Assembly: GCA_030523805.1 (NCBI GenBank)
Contig: JAUNHS010000045.1
Location: forward strand, 6,516 to 12,716
DNA length: 6,201 bases
Source of the DNA: Acinetobacter sp.
GTDB taxonomy: Bacteria > Pseudomonadota > Gammaproteobacteria > Pseudomonadales > Moraxellaceae
Reading direction: 5' to 3'
Part shown: positions 1-6,201 of the stretch, piece after piece
How positions within the stretch are numbered: position 1 is the stretch's first letter
Layout of the letters: each line of letters starts with the position of its first letter
Translations under genes and position numbers: made by a program
Notes under the pieces: generated by a model
What the model saw: the letters and a program-made list of their open reading frames with translations, nothing else
Told to the model about the DNA's origin: nothing
Database searches by the model: none

Positions 1-1094
1 ACATCTGGCGATTTGATGAGAATGCGTGTTTCGCCTTCAAATTCTTCTTCACGTCCACCACTAAAGAAGAAAGTAACGTGAGCATATTTTTCAGTTTCGG
101 CAATGCGTAATTGCGTTTTACCCAAACTTTCCAAATATTCGCCCAATGAATTTTTCAATGTTTCAGGCATATACGCCACAGGTGCATCAATGGTCGCTTG
201 GTAACGTGTGAGCATCACATATTTGGCTAAATTTGGCACAACTTTACGCTCAAAACCAGCAAAATCTTGCTCCACAAAAGCACGGGTTAATTCTCTTGCA
301 CGGTCAGCACGGAAATTCATAAATACCACGCTGTCGCCATCTTTTACGCTTGCAATGTCGCCAATGCGTGTCGCTTTGACAAATTCATCGGTTTCATCCG
401 CTTGATACGCCAACGCTAAACCTTGTACTGCATTCTCCGCTACACGCTCTGCCACGCCCTCGGTTAATAAGCGATACGCCTGCTCCACACGATCCCAACG
501 GTTATCACGATCCATCGCAAAATAACGTCCAATCATGGTCGCAATACGCCCTTGATTTGGATATTGAGCGAACAATTCATCAAAACGCTTTAAACTCGGC
601 TCAGCACTTTTTGGTGGCGTATCACGACCATCTAAAAAGGCGTGTAAATACACGGTTGCACCACGTTTTAATGCCAATTCACACATCGCTGCGATATGGT
701 CTTCATGTGAATGCACGCCACCTTGCGACAACAAGCCCATAATATGCACAGCACCGCCTGTCGCTTTGGCTTTTTCTACCGCATCAACCAATACTTCATG
801 CTTGAAAAATCCACCATCACGAATATCTTTGGTAATGCGTGTAAAATCTTGGTACAAAATACGTCCTGCACCCAAATTCATGTGTCCAACTTCTGAGTTG
901 CCCATTTGTCCATCAGGCAAGCCAACATCTTCGCCAGAACCTGATACTAAACCATGTGGGTGTTTTTGTTTCATCATGGTTAAAACAGGAGTTTTTGCAG
1001 CTAAAAAGGCATTGTCTCGTGGATCGGTACGATGTCCAATACCGTCCATAATTACTAAAACGTGTGGAATTTTGCGTGGAGTTGCAGTTGTCAT
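1..1094 (-). CDS. gpmI: 2,3-bisphosphoglycerate-independent phosphoglycerate mutase, 3' end cut by window edge
   Basis: This cytoplasmic enzyme interconverts 3- and 2-phosphoglycerate in glycolysis and gluconeogenesis. It uses two Mn2+ ions and a phosphoserine intermediate. Reading minus from the ATG at 1094 gives 364 codons without a stop; the family is usually about 510-515 residues, so about 150 are missing. MDGIG (16-20) supplies the first metal-binding Asp. [10 protein letters not shown] (62-71) contains the nucleophilic Ser67. GGVHSHEDH (125-133), FLDGRDTPP (153-161), the [14 protein letters not shown] stretch (189-202) and RADR (262-265) are the substrate-lid and substrate-binding motifs. 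[13 protein letters not shown] follows near residue 340. The remaining metal ligands of the C-terminal phosphatase domain lie outside the window. The start gives the normal family N-terminus, but its ribosome binding site is only a weak AGG about nine bases upstream. It lies 110 bp downstream of lptG on the same strand. Identity is secure from these motifs. Confidence 0.97.
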   Translation of the reverse strand, partial: MTTATPRKIPHVLVIMDGIGHRTDPRDNAFLAAKTPVLTMMKQKHPHGLVSGSGEDVGLPDGQMGNSEVGHMNLGAGRILYQDFTRITKDIRDGGFFKHEVLVDAVEKAKATGGAVHIMGLLSQGGVHSHEDHIAAMCELALKRGATVYLHAFLDGRDTPPKSAEPSLKRFDELFAQYPNQGRIATMIGRYFAMDRDNRWDRVEQAYRLLTEGVAERVAENAVQGLALAYQADETDEFVKATRIGDIASVKDGDSVVFMNFRADRARELTRAFVEQDFAGFERKVVPNLAKYVMLTRYQATIDAPVAYMPETLKNSLGEYLESLGKTQLRIAETEKYAHVTFFFSGGREEEFEGETRILIKSPD

Positions 1095-1204
1095 AGTCAA
1101 AGACCTATATCATATCTTGTGTAAATATCTCTATTTTACTAGAAAATAGCCATTTCGTCATTACTCTATGGCACGATTATGCGTTTAATTTGGCAAAAAG
1201 CAGT
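1095..1204 (-). other. lptG-gpmI intergenic gap, no clear terminator or promoter
   Basis: This 110-bp AT-rich spacer has no gene in it. Read on the minus strand, GCCAT (1172-1168) can pair with ATGGC (1153-1149) across a 14-nt loop, followed by TATTTTCT. That is too weak to call a terminator. A second imperfect inverted repeat, GTAAATA/TATTTTAC (1121-1139), sits just upstream of gpmI. A TATGAT hexamer on the minus strand at 1114-1109 could be a -10 box, but no matching -35 box is visible. Read-through from lptFG into gpmI is therefore possible, and an independent gpmI promoter cannot be excluded. Confidence 0.4.
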
Positions 1205-2275
1205 TTATCTCGCCCTGTACAATAAATATGAACCAAGAACGAACATCATTGCAATCGGCACAATCATAAACCATGCAGGCGATGGACTATAAACCAAACT
1301 GGCATAACCCAAAAAGTCCTGCAGATAGTAAAAACCCAAACCTGTAAATAAAGCAATCACCAAGCGAAAGCCCATGGTCTGCTGACGCAATGGCCCAAAA
1401 ATGAATGAACAAGCAATCAATACCAATGCCATCAAAGCAAAAGGCGATGTGATTTTTTGCCAAAATGCCAATTGATAAGTTTTAGGCACATGGCTGTATT
1501 CGCTCATATATTGCATCATATTCCACAGCTGGCTCGGTGCTAAATCTTCAGGCTCAACCGTAACCATGTGGACATATTTCGGTTGCAATGCCAATGCAAT
1601 CTCTTGTTGGTTTAAACGTTGCTGTTCGGCATGGGCATCAGCAAAAATTTGATAATTTTGTACTTGGTTCAATCGCCAAGTGCCATCTTGTACAAACTGC
1701 CCTGTTTCAGCATTTGTCCATTGGCTTAAACGATATTGATCATCAAATTGTAAACGTTGAATGTTACGCAATTCGCCTTGTGCATTGGCATAGTCAATAT
1801 AAGTAAATTGTTGATTTTGCTGCGTCCAGTAACCACGCACTTCGCCCAAACTGGCGACATATTGGCTATTTTTTACACTTTTTGCTTGCTCATTGGTATA
1901 AGGAATGACCCATTCACTCAATGCCAACGAAATGATGACCAAAAGCACAGCAGAACGCATTACCCAGCCGACAATTCGCCACAGACTAATACCTGCCGCA
2001 CGCATCACCACCAGTTCGCTATTAGATGCCATTGTCCCCAAGCCGACCACCGAACCAATCAACGCTGCAATCGGAATGATGACGTACACATAGCCCACTG
2101 CACGCCATAAAACATATTGCAACGCCTGCCAAGCGGAATATTGCTCATTTAACTCGCCCAATTCTGCCAAATAAGTAAATAAAACTTGTAAACCTGACAG
2201 TAATAAAGTCGCACCCAGCATCGCAATCAGCGTGGTTTTAATCACATGGCGAGCCACAATTTTACGAGATAGCAT
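1205..2275 (-). CDS. lptG: LPS export ABC transporter permease LptG
   Basis: LptG is an inner-membrane subunit of LptB2FG. With LptF it forms the cavity that takes lipopolysaccharide from the outer leaflet of the inner membrane and passes it to LptC and the periplasmic bridge, driven by LptB ATP hydrolysis. The 356-residue length is normal for the family. Hydrophobic segments lie near residues 11-37, 55-80, 102-124, 275-294, 301-320 and 333-353. This is the three-plus-three layout, with a periplasmic beta-jellyroll domain between (about 130-265). The coupling helix contacting LptB is around NSELVVMRAAGISLWR (85-100), and FGPLRQQTMGFR (293-304) is a typical LptG stretch. The ATG at 2275 has a strong AAAAGGAG ribosome binding site 11 bases upstream, inside the end of lptF. 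The gap to lptF is only 5 bp, so the two are co-transcribed. LptG and LptF are paralogues; the FGPLR stretch and gene order favour LptG. Confidence 0.95.
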   Translation of the reverse strand: MLSRKIVARHVIKTTLIAMLGATLLLSGLQVLFTYLAELGELNEQYSAWQALQYVLWRAVGYVYVIIPIAALIGSVVGLGTMASNSELVVMRAAGISLWRIVGWVMRSAVLLVIISLALSEWVIPYTNEQAKSVKNSQYVASLGEVRGYWTQQNQQFTYIDYANAQGELRNIQRLQFDDQYRLSQWTNAETGQFVQDGTWRLNQVQNYQIFADAHAEQQRLNQQEIALALQPKYVHMVTVEPEDLAPSQLWNMMQYMSEYSHVPKTYQLAFWQKITSPFALMALVLIACSFIFGPLRQQTMGFRLVIALFTGLGFYYLQDFLGYASLVYSPSPAWFMIVPIAMMFVLGSYLLYRAR

Positions 2276-2280
2276 TTAAA

Positions 2281-3393
2281 TTACGACTCCTTTTGACCAC
2301 GCACTTGGCGAATTTTTGCAGAAAGTTTCGGTTTTCGCATCAAAAATAATGCCAATGCCGCATAAGCCAGCAATACCACAGGATACACCCAAAGATCCAT
2401 TTGCTCTTTACCAATGCGTGTTTTAATTGCCATCATCGCCACTACGGCACTGGCAAATAATAAAATCGCTGGGAATAATTTATAATATCGCCCTTGACGT
2501 GGACTGACTTCAGACAATGCCACAGCCAACATCAACGCCACCCAAATAATAAACGGTGCAAATATACGCCAACCAATTTCACTACGCACCACGGCTTCTT
2601 GGCGTTTATTCCATAATTGCTCTAGGGTTAATGCTTCTACTTCACTCGGTTCAATTTCTTGCGTTTTACGCTCCAAACGTAAGCGATAACTTTGGAACTC
2701 TGCTTGGCTATATTGCGGACGATGATGATAAATTTCATAACGACGACCTTCTAGCAAATCTACCACACTTGCCGTATCATCACTCAAATCTACACGTGTC
2801 GCTTCTTTGGCTAAAATCACAATATCAGGTTTATGCACACTCTCTGCACGCTGATAAAAGAAAATATCTTTTAAATTTTTACGGTCATCAGACAATGACC
2901 CTGCATAAATGGTATATTCCCCACTAGAAACAAACTCTTTTGGACGCACCAAATCAAAACCCGAACGCACTGCTTGATTGGTAATCAGCTGATCAAATTG
3001 TCGCAATCCCCACGATGATGTCCACAACATCAACCCCATTTGTGCAAGGAAAATCACAAACGTCAGCGGAATTAATAACCGACCTAAACGCCCACGGCTC
3101 AGACCACTGGCATTAAACACCGCCATTTCATGATCTACATATAGGCGACCAAACACCAGCATTAAGCCAATAAAAAAGCCTAAAGGTAAAATCAAAGTTA
3201 AAAATTCGGGCAAACGGTAAGCGATAATGCTAAATAAAATGCTGGCATCAAGTCGCCCTTGTGCCGCCACACCAAAATACTGAATCAGTCGCCCACCAAG
3301 CATAATTAAGGTGAGCAAAGCCACCACCACCATACTGGTGCTTAGCACTTGTTTGACCAAATAGCGTTGTATAATCAAGAGAGTGTTCCGCAT
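2281..3393 (-). CDS. lptF: LPS export ABC transporter permease LptF
   Basis: LptF is the partner permease of LptG in the inner-membrane LptB2FG complex that extracts lipopolysaccharide or lipooligosaccharide. The protein is 370 residues, within the family range. Hydrophobic segments lie near 18-40, 53-82, 104-124, 275-293, 305-323 and 334-352, with a soluble periplasmic jellyroll domain (about 125-270) between the two triplets. The coupling helix is VDHEMAVFNASGLSRGRL (86-103). VALSEVSPRQGRYYKL (291-306) is a characteristic LptF sequence after the fourth helix. The ATG at 3393 has no good ribosome binding site and lies in one arm of an inverted repeat. An in-frame TTG at 3378 (residue 6) has a GGA six bases upstream and would begin at the LIIQRYLV stretch, where I recall related LptF proteins starting. 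The true start is therefore open. It is the first gene of the lptF-lptG pair and diverges from pepA. Confidence 0.95.
   Translation of the reverse strand: MRNTLLIIQRYLVKQVLSTSMVVVALLTLIMLGGRLIQYFGVAAQGRLDASILFSIIAYRLPEFLTLILPLGFFIGLMLVFGRLYVDHEMAVFNASGLSRGRLGRLLIPLTFVIFLAQMGLMLWTSSWGLRQFDQLITNQAVRSGFDLVRPKEFVSSGEYTIYAGSLSDDRKNLKDIFFYQRAESVHKPDIVILAKEATRVDLSDDTASVVDLLEGRRYEIYHHRPQYSQAEFQSYRLRLERKTQEIEPSEVEALTLEQLWNKRQEAVVRSEIGWRIFAPFIIWVALMLAVALSEVSPRQGRYYKLFPAILLFASAVVAMMAIKTRIGKEQMDLWVYPVVLLAYAALALFLMRKPKLSAKIRQVRGQKES
2287..2294 (-). promoter_or_regulatory. Strong ribosome binding site for lptG inside the lptF 3' end
   Basis: The minus strand reads AAAAGGAG within the last codons of lptF, followed by 11 bases and then the lptG ATG at 2275. 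This is the best Shine-Dalgarno match in the window. It supports the chosen lptG start and suggests lptG is initiated efficiently on the shared transcript. Confidence 0.75.
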
Positions 3394-3441
3394 AGCAAGA
3401 TAACCGTTTATTTTAACCTTTTTCTTGTTTGCTTGCTATGC
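3390..3441 (-). repeat. 10-bp perfect inverted repeat enclosing the lptF start codon
   Basis: GCATAGCAAG at 3390-3399 is the exact reverse complement of CTTGCTATGC at 3432-3441, with a 32-base AT-rich spacer. On an lptF transcript starting upstream of 3441, the two arms could form a 10-bp stem that buries the ATG at 3393-3391. The spacer also holds a minus-strand TAAAAT (3415-3410) that could be a -10 box. If transcription started from it, near 3403, the upstream arm would be absent from the RNA. The repeat could then be a DNA-level operator instead, or chance. Confidence 0.5.
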
Positions 3442-3552
3442 TGTTTTTGTTATGCAATTTGAATTTTCATTCGCTTGCGTAGTTGAAACATGATGATGAA
3501 TTTTTCACATGACGACCATCAAAAAAACACGTCAAAAAGTATTAAAAAAGCA

Positions 3553-3581
3553 TTGCCAAACACCATTAAACATGGTTCAAT
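3553..3581 (+). promoter_or_regulatory. Candidate sigma70-type promoter for pepA
   Basis: TTGCCA (3553-3558) matches five of six bases of the -35 consensus. It is separated by 17 bases from TTCAAT (3576-3581), which matches four of six bases of the -10 consensus. Transcription would begin near 3588, leaving a leader of about 25 bases before the pepA ATG. The -10 box is imperfect, so this is only the best candidate in the 219-bp divergent region. I found no equally good pair for lptF on the other strand. Confidence 0.35.
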
Positions 3582-3612
3582 TTCCTGTCTTTTTCTATTT
3601 TGTAGATGAATT

Positions 3613-5046
3613 ATGCAAACACTTCAATTTTCTATCAATAGCAACAGCAACGATGCACCAATTTGGTTGTTAAGCACTGAAGCCAATCAAGTTGCACAAG
3701 CACAAACTTTCGTGGCTGCTGCTGAGCAATCGTTCAATGCACATCAATTTACATCAGCATTTAATGAGCAAATCTTGCTTGTATCGGCACAAAATCAAGC
3801 CGTTTATGTATTAGGTTTGGGCGATACGCAAAAATTAACACCAAGCAAATTGCCAAAATTGGCTCAAAGCATTATCAAAGCCAGTCAAAAGAAAGCTGAA
3901 CGCATTGCGATTGACATTTCAAACTTACCAGCAGAATTGCACTATGTATTTGCATTAAGTTTAAGCCAAGCACATTATCAATTTGATGAATTTAAATCAG
4001 AGCAAACAAACGTACGTTTGGCACAGATTGATTTAATTGCACCATCTAGCCCATTAACTGCAGAGCAATTACAATTTGTACAAGCATTGCAATCTGGTCA
4101 AAATTACGCACGTGATTTAGCGAACCGTCCAGGCAATGTTTGCTTCCCTGAATATTTAGCCGACCAAGCACTTGCATTGGCAGCAGAATTTCCAGATTTA
4201 TTAAAAGTAACTGTACTTGACCACGCTCAAATGCGTGAATTAGGTATGAATGCCTTTTTAGCTGTTGCTCAAGGTTCAGCTCGTGAAGGGCGTTTAATCA
4301 CTTTAGAATATCAAGCCCAACGCAGCGAACAACCTGTCGTACTTGTAGGTAAAGGCGTAACGTTTGATACAGGTGGTATTTCACTCAAACCTGCTGCCAA
4401 TATGGACGAAATGAAGTTTGATATGGGTGGTGCAGCGTCAGTATTTGGTACAATTCGTGCCTTATGTGAAGCACGTTTACCCATTCATGTGGTTGGTGCG
4501 ATTGCTGCTGCAGAAAATATGCCATCAGGCACTGCCACTCGCCCAGGCGATATTGTAACCAGCATGAGTGGTCAAACCATTGAAATTTTAAATACCGATG
4601 CAGAAGGTCGTTTGGTATTGTGCGATACACTGACTTATGTAAAACGCTTTAACCCTGCATTGGTGGTAGATATTGCTACTTTAACAGGTGCGTGTGTTGT
4701 GGCTTTAGGTAAAATCTACAGCGGTTTATTCTCTGACGATGCAGAATTAATTCAAGACTTAACTGCTGCTGGTGAACAAACCTATGACCGTGTATGGTCT
4801 ATGCCAGTTCACGATGATTATCAAGAATTGCTAGACTCGCCTTTTGCCGATATGGGCAATATCAGCACAGGTGGTTATGGTGGTGCAATTACTGCAGCGT
4901 GCTTCTTAAAACGCTTTACTAAAGATTACCGCTGGGCTCATTTAGACATCGCAGGCTCAGCATGGGTATCTGGTACAGCCAAAGGTGCAACAGGTCGTCC
5001 AGTACCATTATTGCTACAATTCTTATATAATCGTAGCCAAGCCTAA
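3613..5046 (+). CDS. pepA: Leucyl aminopeptidase PepA, peptidase family M17
   Basis: PepA is a cytoplasmic two-metal aminopeptidase that removes N-terminal residues, leucine preferentially, from peptides. Family members form hexamers. The 477-residue protein has a variable N-terminal domain (about 1-150) and a C-terminal catalytic domain. By comparison with the E. coli enzyme the metal ligands are Lys247 and Asp252 in [11 protein letters not shown], Asp270 in KFDMGGAA, and Asp329 and Glu331 in the M17 signature NTDAEGRL (327-334). The catalytic Lys259 (SLKP) and Arg333 are present, so the enzyme should be active. HLDIAGSAW (443-451) and KGATGRPVP (457-465) are typical of the C-terminus. The ATG at 3613 has only a weak ribosome binding site. 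E. coli PepA also binds DNA, in carAB control and Xer recombination; whether this one does cannot be read from the sequence. It is divergent from lptFG, and the usual downstream neighbour holC is not next to it. Confidence 0.97.
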   Translation: MQTLQFSINSNSNDAPIWLLSTEANQVAQAQTFVAAAEQSFNAHQFTSAFNEQILLVSAQNQAVYVLGLGDTQKLTPSKLPKLAQSIIKASQKKAERIAIDISNLPAELHYVFALSLSQAHYQFDEFKSEQTNVRLAQIDLIAPSSPLTAEQLQFVQALQSGQNYARDLANRPGNVCFPEYLADQALALAAEFPDLLKVTVLDHAQMRELGMNAFLAVAQGSAREGRLITLEYQAQRSEQPVVLVGKGVTFDTGGISLKPAANMDEMKFDMGGAASVFGTIRALCEARLPIHVVGAIAAAENMPSGTATRPGDIVTSMSGQTIEILNTDAEGRLVLCDTLTYVKRFNPALVVDIATLTGACVVALGKIYSGLFSDDAELIQDLTAAGEQTYDRVWSMPVHDDYQELLDSPFADMGNISTGGYGGAITAACFLKRFTKDYRWAHLDIAGSAWVSGTAKGATGRPVPLLLQFLYNRSQA

Positions 5047-5070
5047 TTTTTAGGTACATTCATTGTTCAC

Positions 5071-5108
5071 ATGATGAGAAATAATCTTTTTGGATTATTT
5101 TTCATCAT
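5071..5108 (+). repeat. Long AU-rich hairpin after pepA without a T tract
   Basis: ATGATGA-g-AAATAATC (5071-5086) pairs with GATTATTT-t-TCATCAT (5093-5108). The stem is 16 bp with a single G-U wobble and a 6-base loop. It begins 24 bases after the pepA stop codon. Neither strand has a T run directly after the stem, so it is not a standard intrinsic terminator. It may stabilise the 3' end of pepA mRNA, act as a processing site, or be a weak terminator. It also sits immediately upstream of the probable promoter of the next gene. Confidence 0.6.
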
Positions 5109-5110
5109 CG

Positions 5111-5119
5111 TGTTATGAT
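5111..5119 (+). promoter_or_regulatory. Probable extended -10 promoter for the coiled-coil gene
   Basis: TGTTATGAT fits an extended -10 box, TG-N-TATGAT, with the hexamer at 5114-5119. No good -35 box is present at 17 bases; TTGGAT at 5090-5095 with 18-base spacing is poor. Extended -10 promoters can work without a -35 box. Transcription would begin near 5126, giving a leader of just under 30 bases. The hexamer overlaps the ATG at 5115, which argues against that ATG being the start codon. Confidence 0.45.
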
Positions 5120-5144
5120 GAAGCATTCTTCTTTTAATTATGAT

Positions 5145-5147
5145 AGG
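5145..5147 (+). promoter_or_regulatory. Ribosome binding site deciding the coiled-coil gene start
   Basis: AGG (part of GATAGGT) lies six bases before the ATG at 5154. It is a short but well-placed Shine-Dalgarno match. The upstream in-frame ATGs at 5115 and 5118 have no such site in front of them; they follow directly on the hairpin and overlap the -10 box. Confidence 0.5.
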
Positions 5148-5153
5148 TTTTAT

Positions 5154-5741
5154 ATGTTCAATTTAGATTTAGATCAAGACTTCCAAGCACGCTGGCAAGG
5201 CACACCGCATTTAGTTCGCCAAATCTATATGCAAGATTTTTCTCGTATTGAACAATTGCTAGATGGCAGTACGCCATTGGTGCAATGGAAAGAAAATGAA
5301 CCACACGCCAAAGCCCAATCTAGCCTGCTTGTAGAGCAAACGTATCACGATTTAAAAGATGTATTAATTCAACGCCAAAAGCAATTACAGCAACTGGTTT
5401 TAGAACAAAAATTAAACCGTAAACGTGCTGATGATTTGGCTCAACAATTTAAAGTACAGCAAGTTGAACAACAAAAAGCATTGGAACAAACACAACGTTT
5501 ACAACACCTTGCACAAGATTTACAGCAAGAAAGCCAGCAATATGCTGATCGTTTTCAAGCAACACCAACGCCAATTTACGGTGAGCATTTAACCGAATTG
5601 GATAGTTTAAAATTGCGTTTAGAATTGGAAAGTGAAGCGACCATTCAACAGCAAATACAGCAACTTCGCCAGCAATTACAAGCCGCAGCAAAAGAAGAAA
5701 TTGCATTGATTTTAGAGCAACATCAAGCATCTGCTCAATAA
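5154..5741 (+). CDS. Glutamine-rich coiled-coil protein of unknown function
   Basis: I do not recognise this 195-residue protein and assign no function. Residues 1-60 form a small N-terminal part with a hydrophobic and aromatic pattern (RWQGTPHLVRQIYMQDF, 13-29). Residues from about 57 to 135 read as a long charged, Gln-rich helix suited to a coiled coil. A short Pro/Thr break (ATPTPIYG, 136-143) follows, then a second helix from about 145 to 190. Gln makes up 41 of 195 residues and there is no cysteine. No signal peptide or membrane segment is visible, so it is probably cytoplasmic. Codon use looks like its neighbours, so recent transfer is not suggested. I chose the ATG at 5154 over 5115 because of the ribosome binding site and because the upstream ATG lies in the likely -10 box; the longer reading would be 208 residues. 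A strong terminator follows 10 bp after the stop. It could be a structural or division-associated factor, but nothing in the sequence shows this. Confidence 0.85.
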   Translation: MFNLDLDQDFQARWQGTPHLVRQIYMQDFSRIEQLLDGSTPLVQWKENEPHAKAQSSLLVEQTYHDLKDVLIQRQKQLQQLVLEQKLNRKRADDLAQQFKVQQVEQQKALEQTQRLQHLAQDLQQESQQYADRFQATPTPIYGEHLTELDSLKLRLELESEATIQQQIQQLRQQLQAAAKEEIALILEQHQASAQ

Positions 5742-5751
5742 GCATTGATAC

Positions 5752-5785
5752 AATAAAAAGCCCCTAGTTTTGGGGGCTTTTTATT
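5752..5785. terminator. Bidirectional intrinsic terminator between convergent genes
   Basis: A 13-bp perfect stem pairs 5752-5764 with 5773-5785: AATAAAAAGCCCC with GGGGCTTTTTATT, loop 8 bases. The GC core is followed by a T tract on each strand, so it can stop transcription both ways. It serves the coiled-coil gene ending at 5741 and the minus-strand gene ending at 5791. Confidence 0.93.
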
Positions 5786-5790
5786 TATAT

Positions 5791-6201
5791 TTAAGACGCT
5801 TTTAAATTTGCCCACGCTTGAATTTGAGCTGTATCGTACACGAGCTTATTTTTTGTTCCAGTTACAATTTTACGCTCTTTCAAAGTACTATAAACTCTAG
5901 CCACTAATTTTTCCTGCTCATTCTTAAGTACACTACGAATAGAATTAAGTAATGATTTTTCTTTGGAAGGACGATGACGAACGTCTAGCTTAATCAAATA
6001 ATCACAATAGCGTTTAATGTGTTGTAAATTTGATTTTTGTTTTAATTCATCAGGTGTTGGAACATTAAATTGTACCGTATTTTGTGATTGCTTTTGTGGC
6101 GTTATCCGTAACCAAGTAATTTTATTGGCATTAATACGCAAAATTTGCTGAGCCGTTAAAACTTGGATAAGCTGTTGAATTTGTGGTTCGGTTAATTTAA
6201 A
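5791..6201 (-). CDS. Partial protein with duplicated winged-helix-like half; possible PIN/NYN-like protein C-terminus
   Basis: Reading minus from the window edge, 136 residues are open to the TAA at 5793-5791. There is no stop upstream, so the true start lies beyond 6201. A TTG at 6141 is in frame, but nothing marks it as a start. The fragment is basic and soluble. Residues 5-30 and 97-122 align without gaps as two copies of one motif: a helix ending in Leu, then Q/K-I-L/V, then N-K-I/L-T/V-W/Y, resembling the third helix and wing of a winged-helix fold. Between them, after a Cys-Asp-Tyr-Leu stretch (66-69), is RHRPSKEKSLLNSI (75-88). Arg-Pro followed by a Leu-Asn-x-Ile helix and such a wing recalls the tail of PIN-like or NYN-domain proteins. 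That link is from memory and tentative, and any nuclease domain would lie outside the window. It converges on the coiled-coil gene and shares its terminator. Confidence 0.7.
   Translation of the reverse strand, partial: FKLTEPQIQQLIQVLTAQQILRINANKITWLRITPQKQSQNTVQFNVPTPDELKQKSNLQHIKRYCDYLIKLDVRHRPSKEKSLLNSIRSVLKNEQEKLVARVYSTLKERKIVTGTKNKLVYDTAQIQAWANLKAS

Noticed and set aside
766..1149. A 127-codon plus-strand reading frame opposite gpmI.
   Set aside because: It lies antisense to gpmI, whose catalytic motifs are intact. Its translation shows no recognisable features.
1149..1172. A possible lptG terminator: GCCAT/ATGGC stem followed by TATTTTCT on the minus strand.
   Set aside because: The stem is only 5 bp with a 14-base loop and an interrupted T run, too weak to call.
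1588..2110. Plus-strand reading frames of 62-117 codons opposite lptG.
   Set aside because: They are shadows of the conserved lptG frame. The products are His/Thr-rich with no family resemblance.
2556..2927. A 123-codon plus-strand frame opposite lptF.
   Set aside because: It is antisense to lptF, which has full-length conserved membrane topology, and it shows no independent coding signal.
3489..3508. A possible hairpin around CATGATGATGAA...TTCACATG in the divergent region.
   Set aside because: Pairing needs a 4-base bulge and leaves two short 4-bp stems, so there is no convincing structure.
21..4237. The octamer AATGCGTG occurs five times (21, 363, 834, 2413, 4230), with further 7-base matches on both strands, hinting at a DNA uptake or other repeated signal.
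   Set aside because: Four of the five copies are the minus-strand codons for Thr-Arg-Ile (ACA CGC ATT) in gpmI and lptF. The fifth is Met-Arg in pepA. Codon choice explains it, and none lies between genes or in an inverted pair.
4385..4630. An 81-codon minus-strand frame inside pepA.
   Set aside because: It lies opposite the catalytic core of pepA, including the NTDAEGRL signature, and has no coding evidence of its own.
5449..5745. A 98-codon minus-strand frame opposite the coiled-coil gene, with a hydrophobic Leu/Val-rich translation.
   Set aside because: Its hydrophobicity comes from reading Gln/Leu/Lys-rich coding DNA backwards. It would also start at the base of the terminator region.
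6139..6141. TTG taken as the start of a 116-residue minus-strand protein.
   Set aside because: The frame stays open for 20 more codons to the window edge. Those codons form the first copy of the internal repeat, so the gene is longer and truncated by the window.

Overview
The window reads as chromosomal core DNA from an AT-rich gammaproteobacterium. The LptF, LptG and PepA sequences and the divergent lptFG/pepA layout fit the Moraxellaceae, most likely Acinetobacter or a close relative. That placement is recalled from family resemblance and was not searched. I see no insertion sequence, CRISPR array, phage gene, tRNA or rRNA.

Layout. Positions 1-1094 (minus) hold the first 364 codons of gpmI, a cofactor-independent phosphoglycerate mutase that runs off the left edge. 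A 110-bp gap follows, then lptG (1205-2275, minus) and lptF (2281-3393, minus), only 5 bp apart. A 219-bp divergent region (3394-3612) separates lptF from pepA (3613-5046, plus), a complete M17 leucyl aminopeptidase. After pepA comes a long AU-rich hairpin, then a probable extended -10 promoter, then a glutamine-rich coiled-coil gene of unknown function (5154-5741, plus). A strong hairpin terminator at 5752-5785 serves that gene and the convergent gene to its right. That last gene (5791-6201, minus) is open to the right edge. Its visible part carries two copies of a winged-helix-like half, flanking an Arg-Pro-containing linker.

How the genes work together. LptF and LptG are the two membrane permease subunits of the LptB2FG ABC transporter, which extracts lipopolysaccharide or lipooligosaccharide from the inner membrane. 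They are almost certainly co-transcribed. gpmI lies downstream on the same strand and may be read from the same transcript, because no convincing terminator separates it from lptG. PepA is read divergently. The two genes on the right are uncharacterised.

Nothing here amounts to a clear new defence or mobile system. The points most worth checking are four. A perfect 10-bp inverted repeat encloses the lptF start codon. The usual pepA neighbour holC is not next to pepA. The coiled-coil gene is unexplained. The partial gene at the right edge has an internal duplication resembling the tail of PIN/NYN-like proteins.
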